A DNA stretch of 11,600 bases from Acidobacteriota bacterium (GTDB taxonomy: Bacteria > Acidobacteriota > Terriglobia > Versatilivoradales > Versatilivoraceae), in NCBI GenBank assembly GCA_026706225.1, contig JAPOZE010000498.1, positions 1-11,600 of the forward strand, in the 5' to 3' direction. Under the pieces are notes generated by a model that was not told the DNA's origin, did not search any database, and saw only the letters and a list, made by a program, of their open reading frames with translations. A program made the position numbers and the translations under genes. Of the stretch, positions 1 to 8,671 are shown piece by piece. Position 1 is the stretch's first letter. Every line of letters starts with the position of its first letter.

Positions 1-1221
1 GCCACCGTGCCCTCGGCCGCTGTCTTGAGCATCACCTGCCTGGCGGCGGGAGTGCTTTCGATACTCATGGGCTTGCTCAGCAACTACCCCTTTGCCCTGG
101 CTCCCGGAATGGGCTTGAACGCCGTGGTATCCCTCCACCTGGTCGGCCAGTTGCAACTCACTTGGGTCCAGGCCATGACGGTAGTCTTTCTGCAGGGCCT
201 CATAATTCTGATCCTGGTACTGACCCGGTTTCGCGAAGCCATGATGGATGCCATCCCTACCCCGCTCAAGAAATCCATTGGCGCAGGAATCGGTCTGTTT
301 CTGGCGATCATCGGTTTCAGCAACGCCGGCCTGATCTCCCGAGGAGAGGGCGGTACCTTTTCCCTGGGCAATCCGGACGACTTGGGCATAGTGACGTTCC
401 TCTTCGGCTTCTTCCTGACCCTCTGGCTGATGTCCCGCCGAGTGCAGGCAGCCCTGCTTTGGGGGATCCTGTCCGCCACCCTGGCGGCGATCCTTCTGAA
501 CTCCGGGTTCGGCAACCAACAGGCATTTGGCGGCGCAGCCACGATGCCCTCCAGCCTGGTGGGGCTGCCTCAGGGGCTGACCGGCCCCGAGGCGATCTTC
601 GGCCGCTGGGACTGGGGCTTTTTCCCGCACCTGGGACTGCTGTCGGCGGTCTTGGCGGTCTTTTCCCTGATGCTCACCGATTTTTTCGACACCATGGGAA
701 CCGTGGTGGGACTGGGGGAAGAGGGCGGTTTCCTTCAAAAGGACGGAAGACTTCCCGGGATCCACCGGGTGTTGCTGGTTGATTCCCTGGGCGCCGTTGC
801 AGGAGGGCTGTCCAATTGCAGCAGCAACACCACCTATATCGAAAGTGCGGCCGGGATCGCCGAAGGAGGGCGCACCGGCTTGACCTCGGTGGTGGTGGGC
901 CTGCTCTTCCTGCTGGGCATGTTTTTCAGCCCCCTGGCGGGGATCGTTCCCAAGCAGGCGACGGCGCCCTCGTTGATCCTGGTGGGATTCCTGATGATGG
1001 GCGTTGTGCAGGATATCTCCTGGCGTCGTGTCGGAGAAGGCGTTCCCGCCTTCCTCACCCTGCTGCTCATGCCCTTTACATTCTCCATCAGCAACGGCAT
1101 CGGGGCCGGAATCATCAGCTACACCTTTTTGAAGCTGGCGGCCGGCAAGCGCCGGGAGCTGCACGCGCTGATGGTCGGGGCCGCCGTCGCCTTTGCGATC
1201 TACTTTGTCCTTTCGGGCTGA
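1..1221 (+). CDS. NCS2 (AzgA-like) purine/xanthine permease, 5'-truncated by window edge
   Basis: This is an inner-membrane nucleobase permease of the NCS2 family, closest to the AzgA adenine/guanine/hypoxanthine group, which takes up purine bases by cation symport. The reading frame is open from base 1. The GTG at position 7 is probably internal, because family members of about 430-450 residues carry roughly 50-60 residues before this point. Visible family marks are the NYPFALAPGMGLNA segment near the start, the IGAGIGLFLAIIG helix, the TDFFDTMGTVVG motif (AzgA proteins have a similar LFDTxGTLVG), and SSNTTYIESAAGIAEGGRTG, the substrate-site and re-entrant region. The more usual GTSTTT is replaced here by NCSSNTT, a variant I recall from some actinobacterial-type members. 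The protein is almost wholly hydrophobic helices and ends in a short tail. A DUF6599-like gene follows 27 nt later on the same strand, so the two may be co-transcribed. Family is secure; the exact substrate is inferred. Confidence 0.9.
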   Translation, partial: ATVPSAAVLSITCLAAGVLSILMGLLSNYPFALAPGMGLNAVVSLHLVGQLQLTWVQAMTVVFLQGLIILILVLTRFREAMMDAIPTPLKKSIGAGIGLFLAIIGFSNAGLISRGEGGTFSLGNPDDLGIVTFLFGFFLTLWLMSRRVQAALLWGILSATLAAILLNSGFGNQQAFGGAATMPSSLVGLPQGLTGPEAIFGRWDWGFFPHLGLLSAVLAVFSLMLTDFFDTMGTVVGLGEEGGFLQKDGRLPGIHRVLLVDSLGAVAGGLSNCSSNTTYIESAAGIAEGGRTGLTSVVVGLLFLLGMFFSPLAGIVPKQATAPSLILVGFLMMGVVQDISWRRVGEGVPAFLTLLLMPFTFSISNGIGAGIISYTFLKLAAGKRRELHALMVGAAVAFAIYFVLSG

Positions 1222-1248
1222 CTTGAGCTCGGCACAACAGGTAACGAA

Positions 1249-2328
1249 GTGAAGCTACTGCTCATGCTGGTGCTGCTGGGGATGGCCCTGCCCCACCCGG
1301 CAGCCGGCGCACCGGTCGAACTGGAAACGCTCCTGGAAAGGCTGTCTCAGGAGACCGGCTGCGCGCCCCTGGGTCCCCTGGCCCGACACACCCTGGCCGA
1401 TCCGGCCGCATTCGAGCCCGGGGAGACCGAAATCCTGACGGAGTACGGATTCCACGACCTCAGCCGACAGAAGCTTCGCTGCCGCAACCGTTCCCTTGAA
1501 ATCCGGATCTATCGCATGTTGGACGCCCCGGCTGCCTATGGGCTCTTCACCCTCTACAGGAAGTCCGATTCCCGGGTTCCCCAGGGTTTCCCCAGGCTGG
1601 CCGAAGAGAGCGATCAATGGCTGGCCTTCGCTCAAAGCCAATTCTACGTCAGGATCCGGCGGCCTGCCCTTCCCGGCGGGCGCGTCGCGGCCCTCGAAGC
1701 CGGCCGGTTCCTGGCCCGGTCCATGCCTTCCGACTGGGTGCTTCCCTCGCTTGCGGACTATTTGCCCCGGGAACACCGGGTTGCGGGCAGCGAGGTGTTC
1801 CTGATGGGGCATCGGGCCTTGAGCCTCAGGATCCCGCTGGGGCGGGAGGACCTGTTTGGTCTGGCCCACGGGGCCGAGGCCCTGCTGGCGGACTTTCGGC
1901 AGCCCAGCGGGTCGGCCAGGATTCTGCTGATGATCTACCCGACCCAGCAACTGGCCGGCAAGTATCTCCAAAGCGGTTACCGGCAGTTGATGCGGCAACA
2001 CCCCGACTGGCAGGTCTTCTACAAGCGGGAAGGTCCTCTGGTGGTCATGGTCCTGGATTCGACCGACCCGGAGATCGCCTCATCCTTCCTGGACAAGGTC
2101 TCCTATATTTCCTCGGTGAGCTGGGACCCCCAGGCGGAGCCCCTGTCGGTGGGACGGATGATGCTGAGCGTGTTCCTCTACGTGGGAACGGTGATCGGGA
2201 TCACCCTGGTGGTGGGACTGGGTTTCGGCCTGCTGCGACTGCTGATCAGTTGGCTCTTTCCGGGAAAGATCTTCGACCGCCAGGAAAGCTACGAGGTCAT
2301 TCGCCTGAAACTGCCGCCACCGCGATGA
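1249..2328 (+). CDS. DUF6599-like secreted protein with C-terminal membrane anchor
   Basis: The function of this 359-residue protein is not known. An N-terminal signal peptide (MKLLLMLVLLGMAL, probable cleavage near residue 21 after AAGA) sends it across the inner membrane. A single strongly hydrophobic helix at about residues 305-337 is followed by a short basic/polar tail, so most of the protein should sit in the periplasm anchored at its C-terminus. The pattern around residues 62-104 (TEYGF, then EIRIYRM, then AAYGLFTLYR) and QFYVRI at 131-136 resemble DUF6599 proteins. I assign that family from memory, and it has no defined activity. Cysteines at 38 and 78 could form a disulfide. The start is GTG at 1249, with a weak AGGT ribosome site about 6 nt upstream; an ATG lies five codons further in. 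The gene follows a purine permease by 27 nt, which suggests co-transcription, but no functional link can be read from the sequence. Confidence 0.75.
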   Translation: MKLLLMLVLLGMALPHPAAGAPVELETLLERLSQETGCAPLGPLARHTLADPAAFEPGETEILTEYGFHDLSRQKLRCRNRSLEIRIYRMLDAPAAYGLFTLYRKSDSRVPQGFPRLAEESDQWLAFAQSQFYVRIRRPALPGGRVAALEAGRFLARSMPSDWVLPSLADYLPREHRVAGSEVFLMGHRALSLRIPLGREDLFGLAHGAEALLADFRQPSGSARILLMIYPTQQLAGKYLQSGYRQLMRQHPDWQVFYKREGPLVVMVLDSTDPEIASSFLDKVSYISSVSWDPQAEPLSVGRMMLSVFLYVGTVIGITLVVGLGFGLLRLLISWLFPGKIFDRQESYEVIRLKLPPPR

Positions 2329-2332
2329 TGCA

Positions 2333-2362
2333 GGCCGGGACGCCGTCAACGGCGGGACGGCC
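2333..2362. terminator. Symmetric GC hairpin between convergent genes, possible bidirectional terminator
   Basis: In the 45-nt gap between two converging stop codons, the arms CGCCG and CGGCG pair perfectly around a TCAA tetraloop (2341-2354). GGCC blocks at 2333-2336 and 2359-2362 can add a second stem after a symmetric 4x4 internal loop. No T-run follows on either strand, so this is not a canonical intrinsic terminator. The call rests on the fold and on its position between convergent genes. Confidence 0.35.
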
Positions 2363-2373
2363 AGACCCGGAGT

Positions 2374-3378
<1,005 letters not shown>

Positions 3379-3415
3379 TTATGAGCCTGGTCCCCTTTTC
3401 ACCAACGGGACGGGA

Positions 3416-4660
<1,245 letters not shown>

Positions 4661-4693
4661 GGGCGACTACCTCTCTGGAAGTGGCTGGTGAAG

Positions 4694-4710
4694 AGTGGAT
4701 AGTGGATAGT
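4694..4710. repeat. Short tandem repeat AGTGGAT with distant inverted copy
   Basis: AGTGGAT occurs twice head to tail at 4694-4700 and 4701-4707, followed by a partial third copy (AGT). The 10-mer GTGGATAGTG at 4695-4704 has a perfect inverted match, CACTATCCAC, at 4848-4857. In an icd transcript starting upstream, the two could pair into a long-range 10-bp stem. The repeats are directly visible; any structural or regulatory role is inference. Confidence 0.5.
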
Positions 4711-4887
4711 TTCCGGAAGCGGGGTCGGAGAGGTTTGTCATGCTCTCCGCCAAGTTGAAGTCGCTCGCGCCCGAGGCCTGCGGCCACTCGTTGAATGACT
4801 GCACCGAGATCAAAACAATGCGCAGCGCGCTGATCAAATCAATAGGTCACTATCCACCAGGAAGCTCTCGGGCAAAAACAGGGCGCT

Positions 4888-4916
4888 TTGTAACATTTTT
4901 CACAAAAGGCTGTCAA
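4888..4916 (-). promoter_or_regulatory. Candidate sigma70 promoter with overlapping CRP-like palindrome, upstream of icd
   Basis: Reading the minus strand, a perfect -35 box TTGACA (plus 4911-4916) is followed after 17 nt by TTACAA (4888-4893), a poor -10; TGTTAC, two bases earlier, is a slightly better alternative. Overlapping the -10 is TGTGA-N6-TTACA (4889-4904), one base away from the CRP consensus TGTGA-N6-TCACA. The likely target is icd and then mdh, about 220 nt downstream. The weak -10 together with an overlapping site suggests regulation, but no regulator gene is nearby and promoter rules in this lineage are not known to me. Confidence 0.35.
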
Positions 4917-4978
4917 GGAAGGCAGGCGGCGCCGTTCCCCCGATCGGGAGAGAGAATGGAGCGTGGCTATTCCTTCGA

Positions 4979-5941
4979 TCAATGACCCCCCTGAAATCCC
5001 AGGCAGGCGGCGCCGTAAATTCCGGCCCGGCTGCCCAGACCGGATCTGAGAATCGGCCGCGGGTCCGCCTGCTGCACGAAGGAACGCCGTCTCGCTTCGG
5101 CGAACATCGGCTCCTGAAATGCGTCCCAGGCCTCGATGGCTCCGCCTCCCAGCACCACGGCCTCCAGGTCGAAGATGTGAATGAAGCTGGCGATGCCGAT
5201 CCCCAGGGCGGCGCCCATTTCCTGAAACGGCAGGCCGGCGGATTCATCGCCTTGCCGGGCCAGCCGGTAGACCCGATCGGCGGTGAGCGGCGCCCCCCCG
5301 CGGACCAGTCGCTCCAGATCCGGGCTGGCCCGGCCGGAGTCCACCAGTTCGGTCGCGCATCTGACCACGGCCGTGGCCGATGCGTAGGCCTCCAGGCAAC
5401 CCCGGTTGCCGCAGTTGCACAAGCGCCCTTCCGGCCGAATGTTGATGTGTCCCAATTCGGCGGCCATCCCCTTGGCTCCGTGCCAGACGCGGCCATTCAG
5501 GATCAAACCCCCGCCGATGCCGGTCCCCAGGGTAAGAAAAGCCAGGTGGTTCATGTCCCTGGCCACACCCATCCATTTCTCTCCCAGCGCCGCGGCATTG
5601 GCGTCGTTTTCCAGGATAAAGGGAGCCTCCAACTCCCGGCGGACCCGGTTGCGGACATTGAACCCGGCCCAGCCCGGCAAATTGGGAGCTGCAATCACCG
5701 AGCCCAGGGGGAGCTTCATGATGCCGGCCACCGCCACGCCGATCCCGGCCAGAGCGTACCGGCCAACCCAGCGGTCCCGCAGTTCCAGGATGGCCCGGCA
5801 CATGCGACCCACCACAACTTCCGGGCCCCGTCTCGCATCCGCCGCCACTTCCAGGTGTTCCAGCAGCTCGCCGTCTTCCGCTATGGCTCCCAGCTTCAGG
5901 TTGGTCCCGCCCAGGTCGACTCCGACGGCAAAGCGCTTCAT
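4979..5941 (-). CDS. ROK-family sugar kinase (glucokinase-like)
   Basis: This cytoplasmic 320-residue protein should phosphorylate a hexose or related sugar with ATP, the step that traps sugar after import. It has no N-terminal DNA-binding domain, so it is a ROK kinase rather than a NagC/XylR-type repressor. Visible motifs are the phosphate-binding DLGGTNLK at 9-16, the catalytic Asp113 in ENDANAAA, the second phosphate loop TLGTGIGGG at 137-145, and the ROK zinc signature with Glu162, His165 and Cys175, Cys177 and Cys182 in LCNCGNRGC. The frame stays open further upstream, but that segment lies inside the preceding ABC gene and reads as low-complexity Arg/Ser-rich sequence. MKRFAVGVDLGGT at 5941 is the family start. 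The upstream ABC gene stops one base before this ATG (TAG-C-ATG), so translation is probably coupled. The substrate cannot be fixed; glucose, fructose, allose or an amino sugar are all possible. Confidence 0.93.
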   Translation of the reverse strand: MKRFAVGVDLGGTNLKLGAIAEDGELLEHLEVAADARRGPEVVVGRMCRAILELRDRWVGRYALAGIGVAVAGIMKLPLGSVIAAPNLPGWAGFNVRNRVRRELEAPFILENDANAAALGEKWMGVARDMNHLAFLTLGTGIGGGLILNGRVWHGAKGMAAELGHINIRPEGRLCNCGNRGCLEAYASATAVVRCATELVDSGRASPDLERLVRGGAPLTADRVYRLARQGDESAGLPFQEMGAALGIGIASFIHIFDLEAVVLGGGAIEAWDAFQEPMFAEARRRSFVQQADPRPILRSGLGSRAGIYGAACLGFQGGH

Positions 5942-5942
5942 G

Positions 5943-7508
5943 CTACCCGCCCGATGACGGCCCGATGGCAGGCTGAACGGATCCGCCGGCGCCGGACTCA
6001 TCCATTCCCTTGCCCGCCGGCGGGAGGACTCCCATCGCCAGAGCCATGATTTTCTCCTGGCCGGCCTCTTCCCGAGACAGCTCACCGGTAATGCGGCCCG
6101 CATGCATCACCAGAATGCGGTCGCACAGCCTGAGCACCTCGGGAAGCTCGGAGGAGATCATGAGAATGGCGATCCCCTGATCGACCAGCCGAAGCATCAG
6201 CCGGTAGATCTCCTCCTTGGCGCCGACGTCGATGCCGCGCGTGGGCTCATCGAAAATCAGGATGCGACTCCGGGTGAAGAGCCACTTGCTCAACACCACC
6301 TTCTGTTGGGTCCCGCCGCTCAGATTGCGAACCTGCTCCTCGGTCGAGGGGGTCTTGATTGCGAGCTGCCTGATAAAATCCTGCACGTTTTCTCTTTCCC
6401 GGAACGAGTCCACCAGGCCCCAACGGATCAGCTTGCCCAACCGGGACAGCGTGGTGTTCTCCCGCACCCGCATGCCGAGCACCAGGCCCTGAGACTTGCG
6501 GTCCTCGGTCAACAGTCCGATTCCGAGGTCAATGGCCTGGCGAGGCGATTGCGGCCGGATCGGCTTCCCCTCCAGGACCATCCGTCCCCGATCGGGTGGC
6601 TCGACCCCGAACAGGACCCTGGCCAACTCGGTCCGCCCGGCGCCTACCAGGCCGGTCAGTCCCACGATCTCTCCCCGGCAAAGCCTGAGGTTGATGTCTT
6701 CCAGTTTTCCCGCCTGTCCAATGCCTTCCAGGCGAAGCACTTCCGCACCCGGGCGGGTCGCGGCCCGCCGGACCGACGACTTGAGCTCGCGGCCCACCAT
6801 CAGGCGGATCACTTCCTCCCGGTCCAGCTCCGTGGTCGGCCGGGTGGCAATGGTGCGCCCGTCCCGCATCACGGTGGTTCGATCGCACACGTTGAAGATC
6901 TCCTCCAGCCGGTGGGAGATATAGATCACCGATACCCCTTGATCCTTGAGGCGTCCGATCAGGCCGAAGAGCTCCGACAGCTCGCGTTCGGTGAGGATGG
7001 CTGAAGGCTCATCCATGATGATGAGGCGGGACCGCACCGACAACGCCTTGGCGATCTCCACCATCTGCTGCTGGGCCAGGCTCAGGCTCCTTACCGGTAC
7101 GCAACCGCTCATTGTCTGACCGAAGCTGGCCAGCAACTCCTCCGAGCGGCGTTCCATCGCCTCCCGGTCCAGCCATCCCAGGGGTCCCCGCGCCATTTCA
7201 TGGCCCAGGAAGATGTTTTCGGCCACCGTCATCCCCTGAAGCAGGTTCAACTCCTGGTGAATCATGGTGATTCCCAGGTTCCTGGCCACGATGGGCGAGT
7301 CCACCTGATGGAATCGGCCGCCGAACCGGATCCGGCCGGCATCGGGATGGTAGGCGCCGGACAGGATCTTCATCAGAGTTGACTTCCCGGCGCCGTTCTC
7401 CCCCACCAGGGCGTGGCATTCTCCTGCCTCCACCGACAGGTTGGCCTTGTCGAGCGCCAGCACTCCCGGGAACTGCTTGGTGATGGCCTGCATTTCAAGC
7501 AGCGGCAT
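5943..7508 (-). CDS. Sugar ABC transporter ATP-binding protein, two-domain RbsA/MglA/XylG type
   Basis: This 521-residue protein is the fused double ATPase of a CUT2-type monosaccharide importer and acts on the cytoplasmic face of the membrane. The first domain has Walker A GENGAGKST at 36-44, Q-loop Gln85, signature LSLAQQQ at 142-148, Walker B ending in Asp166-Glu167, and switch His199. The second domain has the degenerate Walker A GLVGAGRTE at 286-294 without Lys, TEDRK at 334-338, signature LSGGTQQK at 396-403, DEPTRGID at 420-427, and Ser in place of the switch His (ISSELPE). All of this is typical of the RbsA family. The first Walker B segment reads DEPSAILTE instead of the usual DEPTAALTE. 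A Gly/Ser-rich tail of about 20 residues ends the protein. A GGAGAG site lies 6 nt before the ATG, and the isomerase gene ends 12 nt upstream. No cognate permease or binding-protein gene is present in the window, so the transported sugar is unknown. Confidence 0.95.
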   Translation of the reverse strand: MPLLEMQAITKQFPGVLALDKANLSVEAGECHALVGENGAGKSTLMKILSGAYHPDAGRIRFGGRFHQVDSPIVARNLGITMIHQELNLLQGMTVAENIFLGHEMARGPLGWLDREAMERRSEELLASFGQTMSGCVPVRSLSLAQQQMVEIAKALSVRSRLIIMDEPSAILTERELSELFGLIGRLKDQGVSVIYISHRLEEIFNVCDRTTVMRDGRTIATRPTTELDREEVIRLMVGRELKSSVRRAATRPGAEVLRLEGIGQAGKLEDINLRLCRGEIVGLTGLVGAGRTELARVLFGVEPPDRGRMVLEGKPIRPQSPRQAIDLGIGLLTEDRKSQGLVLGMRVRENTTLSRLGKLIRWGLVDSFRERENVQDFIRQLAIKTPSTEEQVRNLSGGTQQKVVLSKWLFTRSRILIFDEPTRGIDVGAKEEIYRLMLRLVDQGIAILMISSELPEVLRLCDRILVMHAGRITGELSREEAGQEKIMALAMGVLPPAGKGMDESGAGGSVQPAIGPSSGG

Positions 7509-7520
7509 GGGTTGCTCTCC

Positions 7521-8435
7521 CTACACCAGTTCCCAGGCCTCACGCAGGGTCCGCTTGGCGTTGGCCAGCACGATCGGGCTGCTCTCGCCGGCCATGGGCT
7601 TGACTTCAAAGCTCAGGATGCGTGGCTGGTTCTCCCGGAGATATCCGATGTCGATCAGGGTTCTGATGTACTCGACCACTTCGGCCACATCGTTTTCTCC
7701 GCCGGCAACGCCGAAGCGAGGGTGCTGGTCGCCATAGGCCGGATGAGCGGCGTCCCTAATGACGCAATTCCCCATGTGGGCATGCACCAGGTGGTCCTTG
7801 GCCACCTGGAGCGCCTCCCGGGTGGTTTCTCTCTGCAAAGGCAAATGGCTCAAGTCGAGCATGAGGCCGAAATTGTCGTGCTTTTGCCTCACCCGCTCCG
7901 AAAAGCTCACCGCCTGGGCGTTGGGACCGATCAGGGCCTTCTTGTCGATGTCGAAGTCGAAAGTCTCCACGACCACCTTGAGATCGCCTTGCGAGGCGGC
8001 ATGGGAACAGATTCTGTCGAAGGAATCCACCAGCAGGTCGGTGGCGATCCGACGTTTTTCCTCGCCCGGGTGAGGTCCGCTCAGAAAGGCAACCCCGCGG
8101 CACCCCATCTCCACGGCTTCATCCACGCAGGCAAGACAGCGGTCTATCGCAGCCTGGCGGGTGGCGCCATCCAGGCTGTTGAGATCGAGCTTGTTGACCA
8201 ACTGCACCGGTTGGCTGCCGTAGGTGACCACGATCTTGCCGGATTCCAACATCTCCCGAGCCGTCTTTCGAACCTCGGGATCCCGTATGGTGGTGATTTC
8301 AATGACGTCGAAGAAATCGTCGGTCACGACCGACTCCAAGGTCTCCAGAACCGGACCCTCCCCGGTGAGCACCTCGGGAAAGGCCATGAAATGTACCAGT
8401 CCGACCTGCATGTATTTTTTCCAGGAAACATCCAT
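7521..8435 (-). CDS. Sugar phosphate isomerase/epimerase-like TIM-barrel protein (xylose isomerase-like / AP endonuclease 2 fold)
   Basis: This is a 304-residue cytoplasmic protein of the xylose-isomerase-like TIM-barrel superfamily. Members isomerise or epimerise sugars, keto-sugars or inositol derivatives with a divalent metal. The metal-ligand pattern is visible as Glu157 (VVETFDFD), Asp194 (LMLDLSH), His220 (VHAHMGN) and Glu277 (LSFEVKP), which matches the E-D-H-E set of tagatose/psicose 3-epimerase-like enzymes. His197 and His238 are further candidates for the pocket. A strong AGGAGG ribosome site 5 nt before the ATG supports this start. It is the first gene of a three-gene unit with the sugar ABC ATPase (12 nt gap) and the ROK kinase, so a role in converting the imported sugar is likely. 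The exact substrate cannot be read from the sequence. An actual AP endonuclease role is unlikely in this context. Confidence 0.85.
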   Translation of the reverse strand: MDVSWKKYMQVGLVHFMAFPEVLTGEGPVLETLESVVTDDFFDVIEITTIRDPEVRKTAREMLESGKIVVTYGSQPVQLVNKLDLNSLDGATRQAAIDRCLACVDEAVEMGCRGVAFLSGPHPGEEKRRIATDLLVDSFDRICSHAASQGDLKVVVETFDFDIDKKALIGPNAQAVSFSERVRQKHDNFGLMLDLSHLPLQRETTREALQVAKDHLVHAHMGNCVIRDAAHPAYGDQHPRFGVAGGENDVAEVVEYIRTLIDIGYLRENQPRILSFEVKPMAGESSPIVLANAKRTLREAWELV

Positions 8436-8508
8436 CAGGACCTCCTATACGGCCTAAAGAGAATTCGCAATCTGTCGCTTTGGTGAAACCTGCCGGCGGC
8501 GTCCCAAG

Positions 8509-8536
8509 ATCATACACAACTCGAAACCCGTTTCAA
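8509..8536 (-). promoter_or_regulatory. Sigma70-like promoter of the isomerase-ABC-ROK operon
   Basis: On the minus strand, TTGAAA (plus 8531-8536) matches the -35 consensus at 5 of 6 bases, and TATGAT (plus 8509-8514) matches the -10 consensus at 5 of 6. The spacer is 16 nt. The -10 ends about 74 nt before the isomerase ATG. This is the best promoter match I found in the window, and it places the three sugar genes in their own transcription unit, separate from the decarboxylase. Confidence 0.55.
8521..8536. promoter_or_regulatory. Inverted-repeat operator, LacI-family style
   Basis: The arms GAAAC (8523-8527) and GTTTC (8530-8534) form a perfect inverted repeat around a CC centre. The flanking T/A pair at 8521/8536 also matches, and only 8522/8535 does not. 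The site fills most of the space between the -35 and -10 of the operon promoter, where a bound repressor would block polymerase. GAAAC-NN-GTTTC is the kind of short, even-spaced palindrome used by LacI-family sugar repressors. No regulator gene is in the window. Confidence 0.45.
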
Positions 8537-8552
8537 CCGGGGCCGACGGGGA

Positions 8553-8573
8553 GCCTCGTCTGCGCCACGAGGC
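8553..8573 (-). terminator. Perfect 7-bp hairpin between decarboxylase end and operon promoter
   Basis: GCCTCGT (8553-8559) and ACGAGGC (8567-8573) pair perfectly around a 7-nt loop. The hairpin lies about 100 nt beyond the decarboxylase stop codon and just before the promoter of the next unit, where a terminator would be expected. No T-run follows, so factor-independent termination is doubtful. Confidence 0.3.
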
Positions 8574-8671
8574 ACGAAGGTGGGAGTCAGTTTCAGGGGA
8601 GAGAGCGTCTCGGCCGGGGTCGTCCAGGAGGCCAGCGCGCGTGTCCGTCGTGGCTACGTTCCGGCACCTTC

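Larger units (their letters stand above)
4661..4978 (-). other. Intergenic leader and control region upstream of icd, no gene seen
   Basis: This 318-nt stretch separates the icd start from the end of the ROK kinase gene. It is clearly more AT-rich than its flanks, and I find no convincing coding region. It contains a candidate minus-strand promoter (4888-4916), a CRP-like palindrome (4889-4904), and a tandem AGTGGAT repeat (4694-4710) with a distant inverted copy (4848-4857). It also has two near-identical 11-mers, GATCAAAACAA at 4808-4818 and GATCAAATCAA at 4832-4842, starting 24 bp apart. If transcription starts near 4880, icd would have a leader of about 220 nt. Confidence 0.6.

Noticed and set aside
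4982..6049. 355-codon plus-strand open frame opposite the ROK kinase and ABC gene end
   Set aside because: It is antisense to well-supported genes with clear motifs. Its translation is Gly/Pro/Gln/His-rich and matches no family I know.
5942..6103. 54-codon N-terminal extension of the ROK kinase frame
   Set aside because: It overlaps the 3' end of the ABC ATPase gene, is Arg/Trp/Ser-rich and unlike ROK proteins. The ATG at 5941 gives the normal family N-terminus and a one-base gap from the ABC stop codon.
7413..8486. 357-codon plus-strand open frame opposite the TIM-barrel gene
   Set aside because: It is the antisense shadow of a gene whose metal-binding motifs and strong ribosome site are clear. 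Long antisense frames are common in GC-rich DNA.
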